Source of the DNA: Chromobotia macracanthus
Taxonomy: Eukaryota; Chordata; Actinopteri; Cypriniformes; Botiidae
Assembly: GCA_036877525.1 (NCBI GenBank)
Contig: JAZGTH010000002.1
Location: 806,001-870,000 of the forward strand
Direction: 5' to 3'
Length of the DNA: 64,000 bases
Both the position numbers and the translations under genes were made by a program. Below, one piece after another: positions 37,133 to 49,729 of the stretch (positions are counted from its first letter, which is position 1; each line of letters begins with the position of its first letter). Under the pieces are notes generated by a model. That model was not told the DNA's origin, ran no database searches, and worked only from the letters and a program-made list of their open reading frames with translations.

Positions 37133-37954
37133 AAGACCAGTCTTTAGCTAGGAAAATAACATAGGGGTTGTCATGTGCTCACTTCTTACCCAGATCCACA
37201 CTGTACAACCTCACAAAGTGCTTAGTCAAACTCATACCACCCTGTATGATTTCCAGACAGTGAAAACTCGCATTTCACATAATCTTAAGAACATAGTCAA
37301 ACTAACATGCTCACGTTATCTCCGGGCAAAAGTAAGCTCTTCCTCCATTTCCACCCATTCTCTCACTGGCAATGTGGCAAAACATCTCTTTAAAACTTAG
37401 GAATTTTAGGATGAATCAGCCATTGTTGAGGAGACAGAAATGCAGATTGCAGACTCTGAATTTTCACACCAATTCACACAGGCTTATTCACAATGCTGTG
37501 AGAAGAAAGGCTTGAAGCTTCTCTTTGTTAATGTGTAATTTCTTTAACTCTTTTGTTTTAACTTTAGGGGTGTCAACACATGGGCCCTCTTCCTCCCACA
37601 GTCAGGAAGACAAACAAATTGGGGTATATGCTTTAATCAGAAAACTAGTTGAAGACACCTTGAGATAAATTTGTGACCCAAAGTCTCAGATCAATCACTT
37701 TCATGTTTGTCTGAAACGTGAACGCTGGAAGTAACCTAACTCTTAGCAGTGTCAACACACACAGACATCATAAACATTTATTTCCCCATTATAACTTTCA
37801 AACATTCACACCTACTTGCATATGGCATGGGTCAGACCCCAAAACATGTACAAACTTTTGACTGACAACTGGACAAATCATAAAACAGGGGAGGGGTAAT
37901 AAATCATATTTTGTTTGATTGACAGTTTGACACATGGTGTATGTGAACACTACT

Positions 37955-38839
37955 GATAGCTGCAAGCAGCAATGACGGGCCCAAGCACTAGAGGGCCATG
38001 GCCACCTAGTGCTTTTCAGAACACAATGCATAGTTGTCACATGCATTAATTTGGAAAATAATTCTTCTGTAAGTGACACTGACTGCTGCCAGTTGACTCA
38101 CAATAACCATGTCATTGTGATCAGCCCGCAGCACCAAACATATTTCCTAAATTTAACATAAATCACTCAATTCTTGCAGAAGATATGAGATGCTTCCTGT
38201 TCCATTTATTGCCCTAACTTGATTGCCTCGCCATGGCAACACCATTGGAGATTAAACAATCCATTCACAATTTAACATCTTCAATATATCTTCTTTTTTC
38301 TGACCAACTATAAAGCGACTTGGGTTAATTTAAAAGGACTATTTGAAACTATGTTTAAGTAATATGCTTCCTTCTGCCAGTTGGTGGCACTATGACTGTA
38401 ACTCACAATAGCCAAATCTGTCATCAGTCCTCAGGACCAAACATACAGCTTTTAAAAGTCGTCCAGCTTGATGAGAACAATTAATGTACAAAGTTTGGTG
38501 ACGGTAGGCAAAACTAATCCTGTCACTTTAGTCAAAAGATAGAGAGCCCACACACCCCCCCCCACCACCACCTATTTCTAAGCTTTCTGTTAAGTGGAGC
38601 TTTCAGTGCAAAAGTTATTCGGGTACATGACCGATACACGTACCACGTTTCGTACTGGTGCGTGCATTTATGTTTGATATATACAGCATAATTTGCCAAT
38701 GACTGAGGTGTGTGCCTAGTTTCAATACTTTTTAAGCTTGTTAAGTGGGCCAAAGTCCCAAAAAACCTTGAAAAAATTATAATAGAATATAATCTTAAGG
38801 AAAAAACAATGGGGCCTTCCCCTTTAGTGCTTGGGCCCT
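37955..38839 (-). repeat. Dispersed repeat, copy B of 2591-3345
   Basis: Opens with GATAGCTGCAAGCAGCAATG and GGGCCCAAGCACT, and closes with AAGGAAAAAACAATGGGGCC and AGTGCTTGGGCCC. This is the inverse orientation of the copy inside the espin intron. The interior includes a C-rich tract at 38556-38572. No protein-coding content. Confidence 0.65.
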
Positions 38840-38980
38840 AAACAAAACAGAATTCCAATCAGCTAACCAGATACAGATGCCACTTAATGTGGACAAATAT
38901 AAACGCTTGTCCTGACTGTCCGAAAAACCAATATGTTTGATGAAATCACGTTGATCGCCTGTTACATTATGAAACATTCA

Positions 38981-39117
38981 TGTAATGATAGCAGACGCAT
39001 TTATCCAAAGCGACTTACACTACATTGAAGTTACACTATATATTTTATCACTACATATATCCCTGGGAATCGAACCCACGACTTGCTTCTAACACAATGC
39101 TCAGCTGAGCTACAGTA
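38981..39117 (-). mobile_element. tRNA-derived SINE
   Basis: On the - strand the unit begins TGTAGCTCAGCTGAGCATTG (box A-like), continues to GTGGGTTCGATTCCCAGGG (box B, 39062-39080) and ends GTAAGTCGCTTTGGATAAAT with GCGTCTGCTA. The tail is the same as the LINE tail at 61262-61330, the usual SINE-LINE partnership. The tRNA-like part does not form an intact tRNA gene. Confidence 0.75.
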
Positions 39118-42100
39118 GTACGTTTATATCGAGTGTAAAGAGTGTAAACGCAGCCGTCTCCAGAACCGCAAAAACTGTTTCTGCTGGAGCGCTGTTCATC
39201 GACCACTGCCATATGGCGTCAGCCCCGTGCCTGGCGCGTGCGCTTTTTATTTACTCAAAGCAGACGCACGAGCCAGGCTTATTAATGAATAATAATTCCC
39301 CAGGGGCGAGCCACAAGTCTCACAGGACAGCTTACATCTCGGGCTAAACACATCTAATTTAATTTAACATTTAATGCTGTTATGCTACTCTGTTACAAAT
39401 GCAAAGAGTTGCACATGTATACGTGTATATTTAAAGTGATATCCATTTTAAAGCTTTTGTATTTTTACGTGCAGAAGCGTTTCTGTTTGTCTTGTAACTC
39501 TACAATTTACCATTTGAACATGTTAAATACCAGTTAAGTGAGGCAGTATAAGGGCTATGTAGTTTGTCATATTTGATTTCTTGTGCTGAATTTAAATTGT
39601 TTCAGTGGCCCAGATTCACCCGTTCACATTTAGCATCATGTTGCGAACATCTTTGTCAATTATTTACGTGTAATAATTTACGTACCATTGTCTTCAAATT
39701 CACCACTAAATGCAAATTCAAATTCCTCACAAATGATGTATGCCAAGGTGCAAGTACAATTCAAAAAGACGATGTAACACTCAGTCTGAGAGCAGAGAGC
39801 TAGAAAGCGCCAGATAGCGCGCACGCGTCGAACGTGTGACAGTTACTCGAATTTCCCTCCATTCAGGCCAACCGAAAATCTATTGTAGTGTCCATCTGCT
39901 GCCAGACACGACCCAGGACTGAGCTTTAACCTCATGCAGAAAAAGCTCTTTGACATGCGCAAACCGCGTTCTGTGACACCAGCGTCTATTACAATTATAG
40001 AAATAACAAGCGTGTATTCACACTGTAATTCCAGTTAATTCCGGTTTAGTTTTCTTTAGAATTCTGATGCCTGAAACGTCACATACATGCACACAGACAG
40101 AGTATTACGTGTTTTAGTAATTATTTATTTATATATGAAACCGATCTAAATAGATTATTCTGCATAGCTTAAAAAAACATTCTACAAACCCAAATGCCAC
40201 TTTATTTTAACAAAAATAAAACTACATTGTGAAATTGTTATGTTATGCATTCTTAAAACAATTTATATATATATTTGTTTATAAATTCATGTACTGGATC
40301 TCAGAATTCCTGCGGAAGTTATTTGTTGTTCCTTCACTACGAAAGTCCAGCTGCCGCCCAGCGTGTCAGTCATCAGCGCCAGCTCAGGGCAAGCTGCACA
40401 AGCTTGCGTTTGTATAAGATTGTTTAGTTAGTTAAGACTTCAAAAGTACATGTATGTAATTCTTAAATCAGCTGGTCTTTCAGTACGGTGTTTTCTGTAG
40501 AAATGTGCATTTGTTATATTAAAGAGCTATTTCTGATCTGACGCTTTCAGATTACGTTCATTAGAATTAACTTAACGAAAGTTTGATTCGTTCATATTGA
40601 CGTTTTTTGGTTTTTTGCTCAAATAAAAATTAATTCAATTAATTAAAAAAAAAATTATAAAAAAAATGGTTATTTAACAAAACATTTTTACTGTAATAAA
40701 ATAAGAACAACAGACAGCACCACTTAGTTGTGGTACCAAAGACACAGAATCATTACCAGAGGAATTACCAAAATATCAGCTTCATAATATTTGCAATATT
40801 TCATAATTAGCAAGGGATTGAAAAAGAAATCAGACAACCAACAGGGAAAAGAAACAAGAAACTTTATTTCGTGTGATGTGTTTATTTGATAATAAAGAGT
40901 CGGACGCCAGGTAGGAAAGTAAGTTTATTTCTCTCTCTCTCTCTCTCTCTCTCATGCACACGCAAACTCTTAGAACTGATAATTTACTATGAACTAAGAA
41001 GTTAGTTAATTGTCTTGTGTGTAGTTATCTTTGTAGCCATGTAGTAAAAGGTTTTTTACATGCATTTTTACAAAATACAAATTTTAACGGTAAAATAGTA
41101 TGAAAATGATAAAACCTGTTAATTGGTTAACTGTAAAAAAACCCCCAACATATACAGTGAGAAACTTTAAAATTATTTCGCAATTTTAACGTAAAATGCT
41201 ACAGTAAAAACCTGTTAATTGGTTAACATCTAAGGTTTAGGACAACCCTTAACATCTATGGTTTAAGACAAATGTACGATCTTTGAAAGTAAAACTTATA
41301 AATTACTGTATATTCTACAGTGAAAATCTATAGAATTTCTAACTTAGTACAATTAACATAGATGTCATCACCATGAGCGCATTTGGTTCACTAACATTTG
41401 TACAGTATATGGTTTTATTAAGAATAATTTGTAAACTAAATTACTGACTAAATACCGTTTGACAGTACTGCAATATTAATTTTCGACTTATTCAAATTAA
41501 ATAGTTATTGCAAACAATACTCACCCTTGCTGTAACTCACCTGCTCTAATGTGTGACTACAGGTTTGCCGTTGTGCTGAAGTCTCGTGCTGTTTCGCACT
41601 TGAACTGAGTACACATTGACTTGGACCCAGAGCTTACAGGAGGAGGAAGCACGCGCTTGGTGGGCGGGGAGGGTGTTCGCCCTTTCTAGACACACCCTCT
41701 TTTCAAACTCAGGTGTCTGGCGCGAAATGAACTATGCGATGTTTGAAGCGCACATACTAACAATTTCGCAGCAATTCCTAATACTACATATAACACTATA
41801 TAGTTGTTTAAGAAAATTAAACTGTATTTTAAAAAGTTATATGACCCATGATATACATTAAACAGAATAATAACAGCAGACTGTTCCGGCATCTGGCCTT
41901 TGTCCCATGGCTCGTGGCGTTCTCGTGGCCAGCGCGATTGGGGACCCTAAGGACCCAATTTGCACATTGACTAGGAACATTTCGCGCCTTCTTTTGTCTT
42001 TTCTTTTTGGGTTTTTCTACAAGGAATAAACAGGAAATCGTTTAAATATAATTTCGGTCATATAGGAAATGCCCCCTTCACAATACAGACTGTATTTGAA

Positions 42101-42557
42101 GGTAACTCGATTCTGGGTACCTTTACGTGACAAACATACTTTATAGTCATCCTGTAGGGGAAAACATATAGTCTTTGTGCAAAACGCTACATCATCGGAC
42201 GTGAATTCGTTTGGCTTGGCTTCTAGTGTGGTTATTTGAATAAAGACAGGATGTTTATTCTAGGTGTTTTAATGAGTTTTACAATTTTGCTGAGATTTCA
42301 GACAAGTTCATTGTTTGCCTGCTGGACACTAATGCTAATTTAATTCAGACTGGGATTTTAAATTATAAAATTAAGCCTTAATATAATCTTAATATAATAT
42401 TTAAAACTGGGTTGACGCCAAACTGATTAGAATTATATTTGACAGTATTACGATAATGAAATAGCTGGTGTTTTTTGATGCACCATCATTTGCCACAAAC
42501 ACAACTTTCGCTGTATTGAAACAGCATAAATCTAAAACCCCATGTAATTTTGCTTAG
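39118..42557. other. Intergenic with CpG-rich patches upstream of hes2 copy 1
   Basis: No gene recognised. The patches at 39130-39250, 39790-39850 and 41560-41730 have more CpG than the surroundings and contain CGCGTG or CACGCG boxes. A CT dinucleotide run lies at 40930-40953. Short open frames here lack similarity. Confidence 0.4.
39224..39240 (+). promoter_or_regulatory. Paired CCCGTG/CGCGTG boxes, 11-bp spacing
   Basis: CCCGTG at 39224 and CGCGTG at 39235 start 11 bp apart, the spacing seen in the pairs upstream of both hes2 genes. Spacer CCTGG. This pair is 6.6 kb before the first hes2 start, so its link to that gene is only a possibility. Confidence 0.3.
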
Positions 42558-42806
42558 TGCACTCTTTAAACAAAAGGGTGCGTCACGATTCCATAGAATA
42601 ATCATTGTAAGCTATATTGTTTCATAAAGAACCTTTAACATCCATAGAACCTTTCTGTTTTACAAAAAGGTTTATTTATAGTGGAAAATGTTATTTAGAC
42701 TATACGGACTATAAACGGTTTGAGTAAGTGGTTCTTAAAGGAACAAAAATGGTTCTTTTATGGCAGTGCGGTGAAAAACATTTTCAGCTTTATTTTTGAG
42801 AGTGTA
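42558..42806. mobile_element. Teleost GTTCTT-type MITE, copy B
   Basis: The unit starts TGCACTCTTTAAACAAAAGG and ends CTTTATTTTTGAGAGTGTA, weakly complementary ends, with AAAGAACCTTTAAC and GGTTCTTTTATGGC inside. It is the more complete relative of 332-529. No coding potential. Confidence 0.6.
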
Positions 42807-44977
42807 ATACGGTAACTTCTGTATTTGCACTCATATGTGTTCAAACAACGCCTTCGGCTAATGCGCTTGCAGATACAAACAGATTCTAAGGTCTCAGCGT
42901 GATGCCGAGAGAGACGCCCACATGTCCACTCATTCATTCAACATTCATTTGTTTTGTTTTTTAGTTTCTAAACAACACATCGTGTATAATGTTGACTAGT
43001 AGGTTTATGCAATATTGTATGTGAACAGCTGTTTCCCAGCAGCGTTGTTTTAGGCTTGGGAAGCATACTTACTGTCGGCTTTCTTTTAATGCTCTATTGA
43101 ATGTTTTCTAAGTGGCATAAACTTGCCAGTCTGTCTATGATTTGATCCATGCACAGCATTCATAAACATTAAACTGTACAAATGTCGTTTCTAACATTAA
43201 CGTATATAAAACAGCTAATTGAAAAGTGATTGTTTGAAAGTGTGCATTTGATTATTAAACAGGTCATTATTAAACAGTCGCTCAGTTATTATTGCATTTT
43301 GATGGTCAAGTGTTTTCTTCCCCTTATTGTAAAATAACTTACAACCTGACTTAGATTACTTTAATGTGTACTTTAACTTACAACCTAAACACTAGAATTT
43401 TCATATAACATTGCTCGAATTGTCCTTACCTCAGTTAACACACACACGAGAGCCCCAGCCATAAAGACCAATACCAGTCTTACAATGTCGAATTAAATTA
43501 AACCTTCGTCATCAAAACACAGAAATGTTAGTGGTATATGGAATAAGCACAATATATGACATCTGAGTATTTGCATTTAAAGGTTGCACCAAAACATAAT
43601 AATTGTTGTAATGCTCAAAGTAATTATTTAGATTATTTTTTTTTTATTTCATCATGTTCAATCAACTAACTTTATCAATTCGAGTCATGTTATGAAGTAG
43701 CTTTGCTGAAACTGGGGAGAGGATTTCAGATGTTGAGAGGAGTTCTCAACATGCTTTGTGTGAGACTTTGAAGAGTACATTTTGAAATAAAATGTTATTT
43801 TATGTGTTTTTCAGAATATATTTAAAAGGGTTTGTGATATTTTTGTTTTGTGGTCGTCATTGTTCGGTGTTTATAGGCTATGGAAAGCTCAATGACAACC
43901 ATGATATATGTTTCCTTATATTCAATAGACATGATGAACACAACTGTAATGCTAAATAAAATTTTATATTGAGTTAAATGCATGGGTGTGTCCTTATTTA
44001 TAAAATAATAATATATATATCCTTTTAATTTCTGACAACTTAATGCCATGGGAAAGATGAAAATTTTAAGTCATATTAATTACATTTTTAGTTTAAAGCT
44101 TTATTTAATTGTAAATAACATGTCAATTAATTAACATTTTAATGTTAAGTGCTATCAAAACGTATGAGTTACCTTAATTAATATTTTAATTAGGAGTGAT
44201 TAACATGCACAAGTACTACAAAATCAGATGGTTCTGCTTAAACTTAGAAAAACGTAAAAAAAAAACCTGATTACCTCAAGTATTTTTGTTTAGTCGTTTT
44301 ATTCAGGTTTACATTTATGTTGACCTATGCGGCCAAAACATTGAATTGAGTTCCTTAGAAGTAGGTGTGTGCCCCCAGAAATAAGAAAGAGATTTCTCAT
44401 AACAGCAAGTGAGCACTATTTGTACTGAATAGTCTAATAAACTATATGAACTACAGTTCCTGTCACACATACAGATTGCACGGATGAAGCACCCAAGCCA
44501 TACTATATGAATAAAGTATGTAGATACATGAATATATATACATAGATTTTTTTTCTTCGTCTTTGACTAGGCCAGCACTCTTTTAGATTGACACATACTT
44601 GGCGCTGATCCAAGTTTGAAAAAACTCTTATAAGCTAGCTACAGAATACGTAAATATCAAGTCGGATGCTGGCAGCATGTAACTGTCCGCTTATTGTTGT
44701 TTTCAACGCGCTTGTCATACTGTTTCGTACATCCCCCAATCGCCTAAAAATCGCCTAAACAAATACTCTGATACTCTATTCCCATATGGCTCTGGCAGAC
44801 AGACGCCAAATCGTTTGGAAAAACACACCCCAACACAGTAACGTGATAGGGTGATACAGATAGCTAACAGGTGACTAAATAGTTTGGTGGTGTTGACTGG
44901 CTGGGTTTGGGATTCAAACTGGTGGCGCGCTTTGGTCTGATTGGAGCAACAGACATCCATCTGTTCCAAATTCACGG
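42807..44977. other. Intergenic, nothing recognised
   Basis: AT-rich DNA upstream of the first hes2 gene with no recognisable exon or repeat. The - strand frame at 44715-44975 has no similarity to a known family. Confidence 0.4.
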
Positions 44978-44994
44978 CGCGTGTCAGGCGCGTG
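44978..44994 (+). promoter_or_regulatory. Paired CGCGTG boxes upstream of hes2 copy 1
   Basis: CGCGTG at 44978 and 44989, start-to-start 11 bp, spacer TCAGG, 877 bp before the ATG. The complement CACGCG is the class C site bound by Hairy/Hes repressors. A pair with the same spacing and orientation lies at 62160, before the second copy. Binding is inferred only. Confidence 0.45.
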
Positions 44995-45253
44995 GGATCA
45001 CCACTGATTTTAAACGAGTTAGGCCCCTAATAAAAACCCTATGGAAAATAGCTTATGGACACTGTAAAATAGAAACATAAAAAACGAAAATGAAAATGTG
45101 CATTACAGTCTAACACTTTAAAAACTCCCATGTTTCCTGTCTTAAATTGTAATATTTTTGACACTGGTATTATTGAAAGGCTCCAGGTAATGTAGTTTGA
45201 ACGTACAGTAATGATTCAAATACAAGAAGATCGCAGATGTTAAGAGTACACAG

Positions 45254-45265
45254 CGTGGCTTGGGT
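45254..45265 (+). promoter_or_regulatory. 12-mer shared by both hes2 upstream regions
   Basis: GCGTGGCTTGGG lies 601 bp before the ATG. The identical 12-mer is at 62575, 622 bp before the ATG of the second copy. It is a candidate conserved regulatory site; the binding factor is unknown. Confidence 0.4.
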
Positions 45266-45773
45266 AAATGATCTGCGTGGACATCGTGCTGCGTTGTTTA
45301 TCAGTGGACCAATATGATGCGGCGTGATTTCATGTGTTAATAAATATTTAACAGCACAACCTGTTATAAAACAATGCCAAATAAAAAAAAATGCAACTTT
45401 AATCTAATTTCAACTTTAATGCTTAAAAGGACAGTTTTGTTTTGCAATAGGCATAAATAAATTGGAGTGCGAGGCAGAATATGAACTTGCATTTCGTCAA
45501 TTATTGTTTTTATGCCCATATTTGAATCTGAATTAGATATTCAATCAGAAACTGAATTAGAAACTTAAACATCTCTGCAAATACATGCAGAGGTCATCGT
45601 AAGATTGACAATTCATTGCCACATTATTCATGTGAGCATGCCAGCGGTTCAGACGAACCTCAGTCAACAGATGGTAATTTTGGGAATGTCAGATCCTTAC
45701 TCTATGGCATCCCCATCTGCGTCAATCTAAAGCACAACAGAAGAAAAGCCACTCCTTCCACGCCAAAGAGCAC

Positions 45774-45780
45774 TATAAAA
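45774..45780 (+). promoter_or_regulatory. TATA box of hes2 copy 1
   Basis: TATAAAA lies 81 bp before the ATG at 45855, which predicts a start of transcription near 45805 and a 5' leader of about 50 nt. Compact Hes genes usually have such TATA promoters. Confidence 0.7.
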
Positions 45781-45854
45781 GACCCCTCTGTCAGCTTTGA
45801 CCACTAAACACAACACTGCACTCAAAGGAGCACATCTTGCCAACCGCTAGAATC

Positions 45855-46784
45855 ATGACTTCCAACATGATTACAGAAGCTCTGTCACACTCAATCGTTC
45901 CAATGACGGTAGCGCAGAAGAAAGAGGCACATGAATTGAGAAAGGTGAGGGCGATTCGGGTTGATTTAATAACCATGGATCATTAAATTATGGATCACTT
46001 TACGTGTTTTTACATTTTACAAACATCAGTCCTGTTAACACATTTTTCTTTTTTTCAGACTCTCAAGCCACTGATGGAAAAGAGAAGACGTGCTCGCATT
46101 AACGAGAGCCTCAGTCACTTAAAGACACTAATACTTCCACTGTTGGGCAAAGACGTAAGTATCTGAACTTTGGTACTTGCACGATCATGATCCAAATGTA
46201 TGATCAATGCCTAAACAATGCTCTAATTCGTAAAATCTCTTTCAATGTGTAGGCTGCACGCTATTCAAAGCTGGAGAAAGCTGACATTCTTGAAATGACA
46301 GTCCGGTTCCTTAGAGATCTGCCTTCTTCGTCCGCTAAAGGTGAGTTTTTATTTACAATAGCGTTTACAAAGAGTTTACTCTTTCTTCACCGTTTTCAGT
46401 TGTTGCAAGTAACGTCTATATCATTCAATCGGTCAGTTGTATTTATTTATTTTCGTCTTCTCCCAAGGTCAAACAGACAGCTATAGAAAGGGGTACAAAG
46501 CCTGTCTGAAGCGCGTATCCGCGCTACTACCGCGATCCAGCATCGACGCAGACACTCGTCAAAGCGTCAGCGAGTTCGTCCAACGCTCAATTGTGTCTGC
46601 GACATCGAACTGCCAGAACTGCTGTGCTCAGAACTCCAAAATGATTTCACAGATGCACCAAAGGCTCGTTGGCTTGAGGAAGAGCAGCTCTACAACGGAG
46701 AACCCCTCCATCTGTATCGCATTAGCACCCAGCCAAGCTCAGTCCGCGCCACAGGCAGCGGTGGACATGTGGAGACCATGGTGA
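45855..46784 (+). CDS. hes2: Hes2-type bHLH-Orange repressor, copy 1 (4 exons)
   Basis: Coding exons are 45855-45944, 46059-46154, 46253-46340 and 46468-46784, all with GT-AG introns (114, 98 and 127 bp), giving 196 aa. The bHLH spans roughly residues 27-85: ELRK, then TLKPLMEKRRRARINESLS with the Hes-family proline in the basic region (Pro34), and KLEKADILEMTVRFL for helix 2. The Orange domain is about 95-132 (SYRKGYKACLKRVSALLP). The protein ends in WRPW, the Groucho/TLE-binding tetrapeptide. LILPLLG and MTVRFL point to Hes2 rather than Hes1, Hes5 or Hes6; zebrafish also has two hes2 genes. Exon 2 (96 nt) and the intron sites match the usual Hes gene plan. It should act in the nucleus as a DNA-binding repressor. 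The ATG follows a TATA box by 81 bp and gives the full domain set. Confidence 0.88.
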
Positions 46785-46815
46785 CCCAACGCACTCTGGG
46801 AACCTTCAGGGAAAC

Positions 46816-46821
46816 AATAAA
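46816..46821 (+). terminator. Poly(A) signal candidate of hes2 copy 1
   Basis: AATAAA begins 32 nt after the stop codon at 46784. A second AATAAA at 47192 could serve a longer 3' UTR. Confidence 0.45.
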
Positions 46822-48340
46822 CTTGTACGTTATTAATTTGTCGTAGTAAATTTTAGATTGTAAAATGTAAAGCCTGTGATTCAGATTGTGTAAAACTATT
46901 TAGCATTTATTGCCTATGTGGCTAATTTAAAATGAGCCAACTAGCACAGATCATGAAAGTATTTGCATTATGTAATAATTATTTCATGCAATCCTCGTTG
47001 GGGTTTAAATATTATGGGTTGAAAACAACACAACTGTAAACCCCAAGGGTTAAAATGTATTTCTGAGGTTTGCACAACTGACTTTATTACATTTGGTCTG
47101 TGCAAAGAAGTCGTAAACACTGTGTGTTAAGTTAATATTAAATGGCGAAATGAATGTCCCTGAAGGAAACTTAATTGTGAAGCGACAAAACAATAAAGTC
47201 ATTTTGTCTGGAAATTCTTGAATTTTAGTTTTTTTGGAAACGTTATAAAATTGCTTATGGGCAATATGTTGAAAAGGACAAGACATGTAATTGGGGCGCA
47301 TTACTGTAGGTGTGATTTGTAAACATCTGATAAGATTACCATAATAACAAATTTAAACTGAAACAGCGTGCGCTCCATATACTTCTAGATTTACATTAGC
47401 AACCACGCTTATAACAAACTAACCATGTGAATGTTTTTAATAAGTATATTGATTCCTCAAAAAAAATTCAACAGTCAGTAATTTCAGCTAAACTATCACC
47501 TACTATTGAAACACATGAGTTTAGCTACGCTAAATAAAGCTTCAAACAATTAAAGTTTCCGAACGTTAGGTTGCCATTTACAAAGTAGCCCACTATCCAT
47601 TAACAATAGTAATAACAACAGTTCTTTGAATCGGATACATCCCAAATAGAGCTGGGCATGAATTTGTCAAAGACGTAAAGCATGCTTAACAAAACGTGAA
47701 TTGTTGGAGAAATGAATGCTTTGTTCAGTTTCGTCTGTTTCCCAAAACCTTAATTAACCCGTTTGTTGATAGAAAGCTGATAGACAACTTTACGTTGACG
47801 TACTATATGGTACACTTTATTGCCACATGGCTGGGTCAGCTTTCAACGTAATTTCCCAGTGACCCTGTTAACGGACATCGCATTTGATGAACACATCGCT
47901 ACTTTTATTTAAGATGCCTAACGCTCCTCCTTAGGTAATAAAAGCAGAGGTTTCAGAGCACTGTTCAAAAACGGCGCCTTGAGTCTATGAATAATAAAAT
48001 ATACAGAATGAAATATAGATATATAAATGTACGTTTTTTCCCCTTAGTGTCACTTTTATTGAAAATAAAACAAATCACAGAAAACTAGAGAAAGCATTGG
48101 CATGTTTAAAATATGTATGTTTTAATGGGATATATGTATAAACAATTGTCTAAATGGAGGAAGAGTCACGGAGAGTTACATGGCGTGATTTTGCCAAGTA
48201 AGACATGTTGCTGGATCAACATCTTTTGTTGGTCCTGTAACAACATTCCTGTACAAAAACAGTTTTAACCTAAATCCATAACTCAAACCCTAACCATAAC
48301 TTGTCCTTAAAATCAGAAGGAAATAACAGATTGATACTAA
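46822..48340. other. Downstream of hes2 copy 1; no gene recognised
   Basis: Likely 3' UTR for the first few hundred bases, including a second AATAAA at 47192-47197. Then AT-rich intergenic DNA without recognisable features. Confidence 0.4.
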
Positions 48341-48344
48341 TGGT

Positions 48345-48525
48345 ATACAAGCCCCTTACCCAGCAAACATGCCCTATGGGTCACATGGGCAGTCCCTGTG
48401 GGCCCCAATACCAACGTGAAATGCGGAGCACATGTGTGGGACAGCCCAAAAGTGTGGGCACACTGGGCAAACTGTGGGTAGACAGGGCAAAGTGTGGGCA
48501 TACTGTGGGTACAATGGGCAAAGGG
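48345..48525. repeat. GTGGGCA/CTGGGCA degenerate repeat tract
   Basis: Short imperfect repeats of TGTGGGCACACTGGGCAAAC and TGTGGGTA-type units follow CCCAGCAAACATGCCC. They resemble interspersed minisatellite-like units of fish genomes. No coding function is assigned. Confidence 0.45.
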
Positions 48526-49140
48526 GAAATGTTCGACACATACAAAAAACAGGAATACTGTGCTTTAAATTATTAATTCACAGCCAATAATAGTAAAATA
48601 TATTGAGATTTTTAACAACAATAGCAATAAAAACAACAATAAACATAAAACTAACAAAACCACAGAACACTTACAGCACATGTATCCCTGTACAATACCT
48701 GTACATCCCTGTCCCTTGCATTGCAGAGCCATGTTTTAATGCAGGCCTCCACCTCACATGCTGTAGCTCGGCAGCATTTTGTCACAGCATCTAAGTGAGA
48801 AAGAAAACAACTGAATTACAAATTTTCCAGACAAAACAAGAGTTGTTCAAGTACTGTTTCAACCACAGAAAGCTGCAAAAACCTGCATTTTGATTGGGGA
48901 ACTTGAAATTTCTTTATGGTTAAGGATTGTTCCATGTGTATTAGATGATTTGAATTACTGAAATATTTATTATTATAAAATATAATATCTATTATATATA
49001 TTGAGTTATTTTGCGATAAATGAGTAATTATTTTATCCTGCCACGCAGAACTGGACTGGAACTAAAAAATTAGCCCTGGCATTTTGGCCGAGACCAGCTA
49101 ACTACATTCTATCATTCCATAAAAGCGCTAAAGCTATATT

Positions 49141-49395
49141 GTAGGTAGGAAAAAGTGGGAGTTGACACATTAAATACTTCTAGAAAAAAAAGTGTGATTT
49201 ATTAATACAATTAAACTGTATAATCCACACTGATAAATCCTAAAATAGGCTATGACATCTATTTTGTGTGTGCCTGTGTGTTTGAGAGAGAAAGAGAGAT
49301 GATAAACTGTTGATCAGATGATCACTGTTTTCCATACTATAGCATGGAATAGTCATTGAGAGTCCCTGCTCTCGCTCTCTCTCTCTCTCTCTCTC
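49141..49395 (+). repeat. Dispersed repeat, copy B of 19866-20115
   Basis: Same order of blocks as the first copy: AAAGTGTGATTTATTAATAC, CTGTATAATCCACACTGATA and GATGATCACTGTTTTCCATA. It ends in a CT run (about 49374-49395). Confidence 0.7.
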
Positions 49396-49729
49396 CCTCT
49401 CTTTCAAAAGTGTTTTGAAAGCAGCTCTGCTTACCGCAGGCATTATCTTACCTCTCCATCATCTCTTTCCCTCTTTTTATCCTCCTCACTGTGCGTGCTG
49501 GTGCTGCCAGTGCCACCACCATCACTATCATCATCAGCCACAAGAGCTAATGAATGTTCTCCTGTGGCAGAAAATGTTTTGAACAACAGAAACATTTTGC
49601 AGCATCTGTCTAAAGGGTCGGTTTCTTTATTTCACACAATTTCTCTGTTCCTCCCTTGTGTTTCTTCTCCACCTCGCTTTTTCATCTCCCTCTTAAGGAT
49701 CTACACTCCTGTGGTTTCAGTCCTACCTC

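Noticed and set aside
38981..39117. tRNA gene on the - strand
   Set aside because: Box A and box B are present, but the arms do not form a full cloverleaf and the sequence continues into a LINE-like tail, so it is a SINE.
44715..44975. 86-codon - strand frame upstream of hes2 copy 1
   Set aside because: No homology. Stop-free length is modest and the region is CpG-containing upstream DNA.
46437..46466. Start codon of a 115-codon frame covering hes2 exon 4
   Set aside because: The first residues are intron sequence; the exon begins at 46468 after the acceptor, in the same frame.
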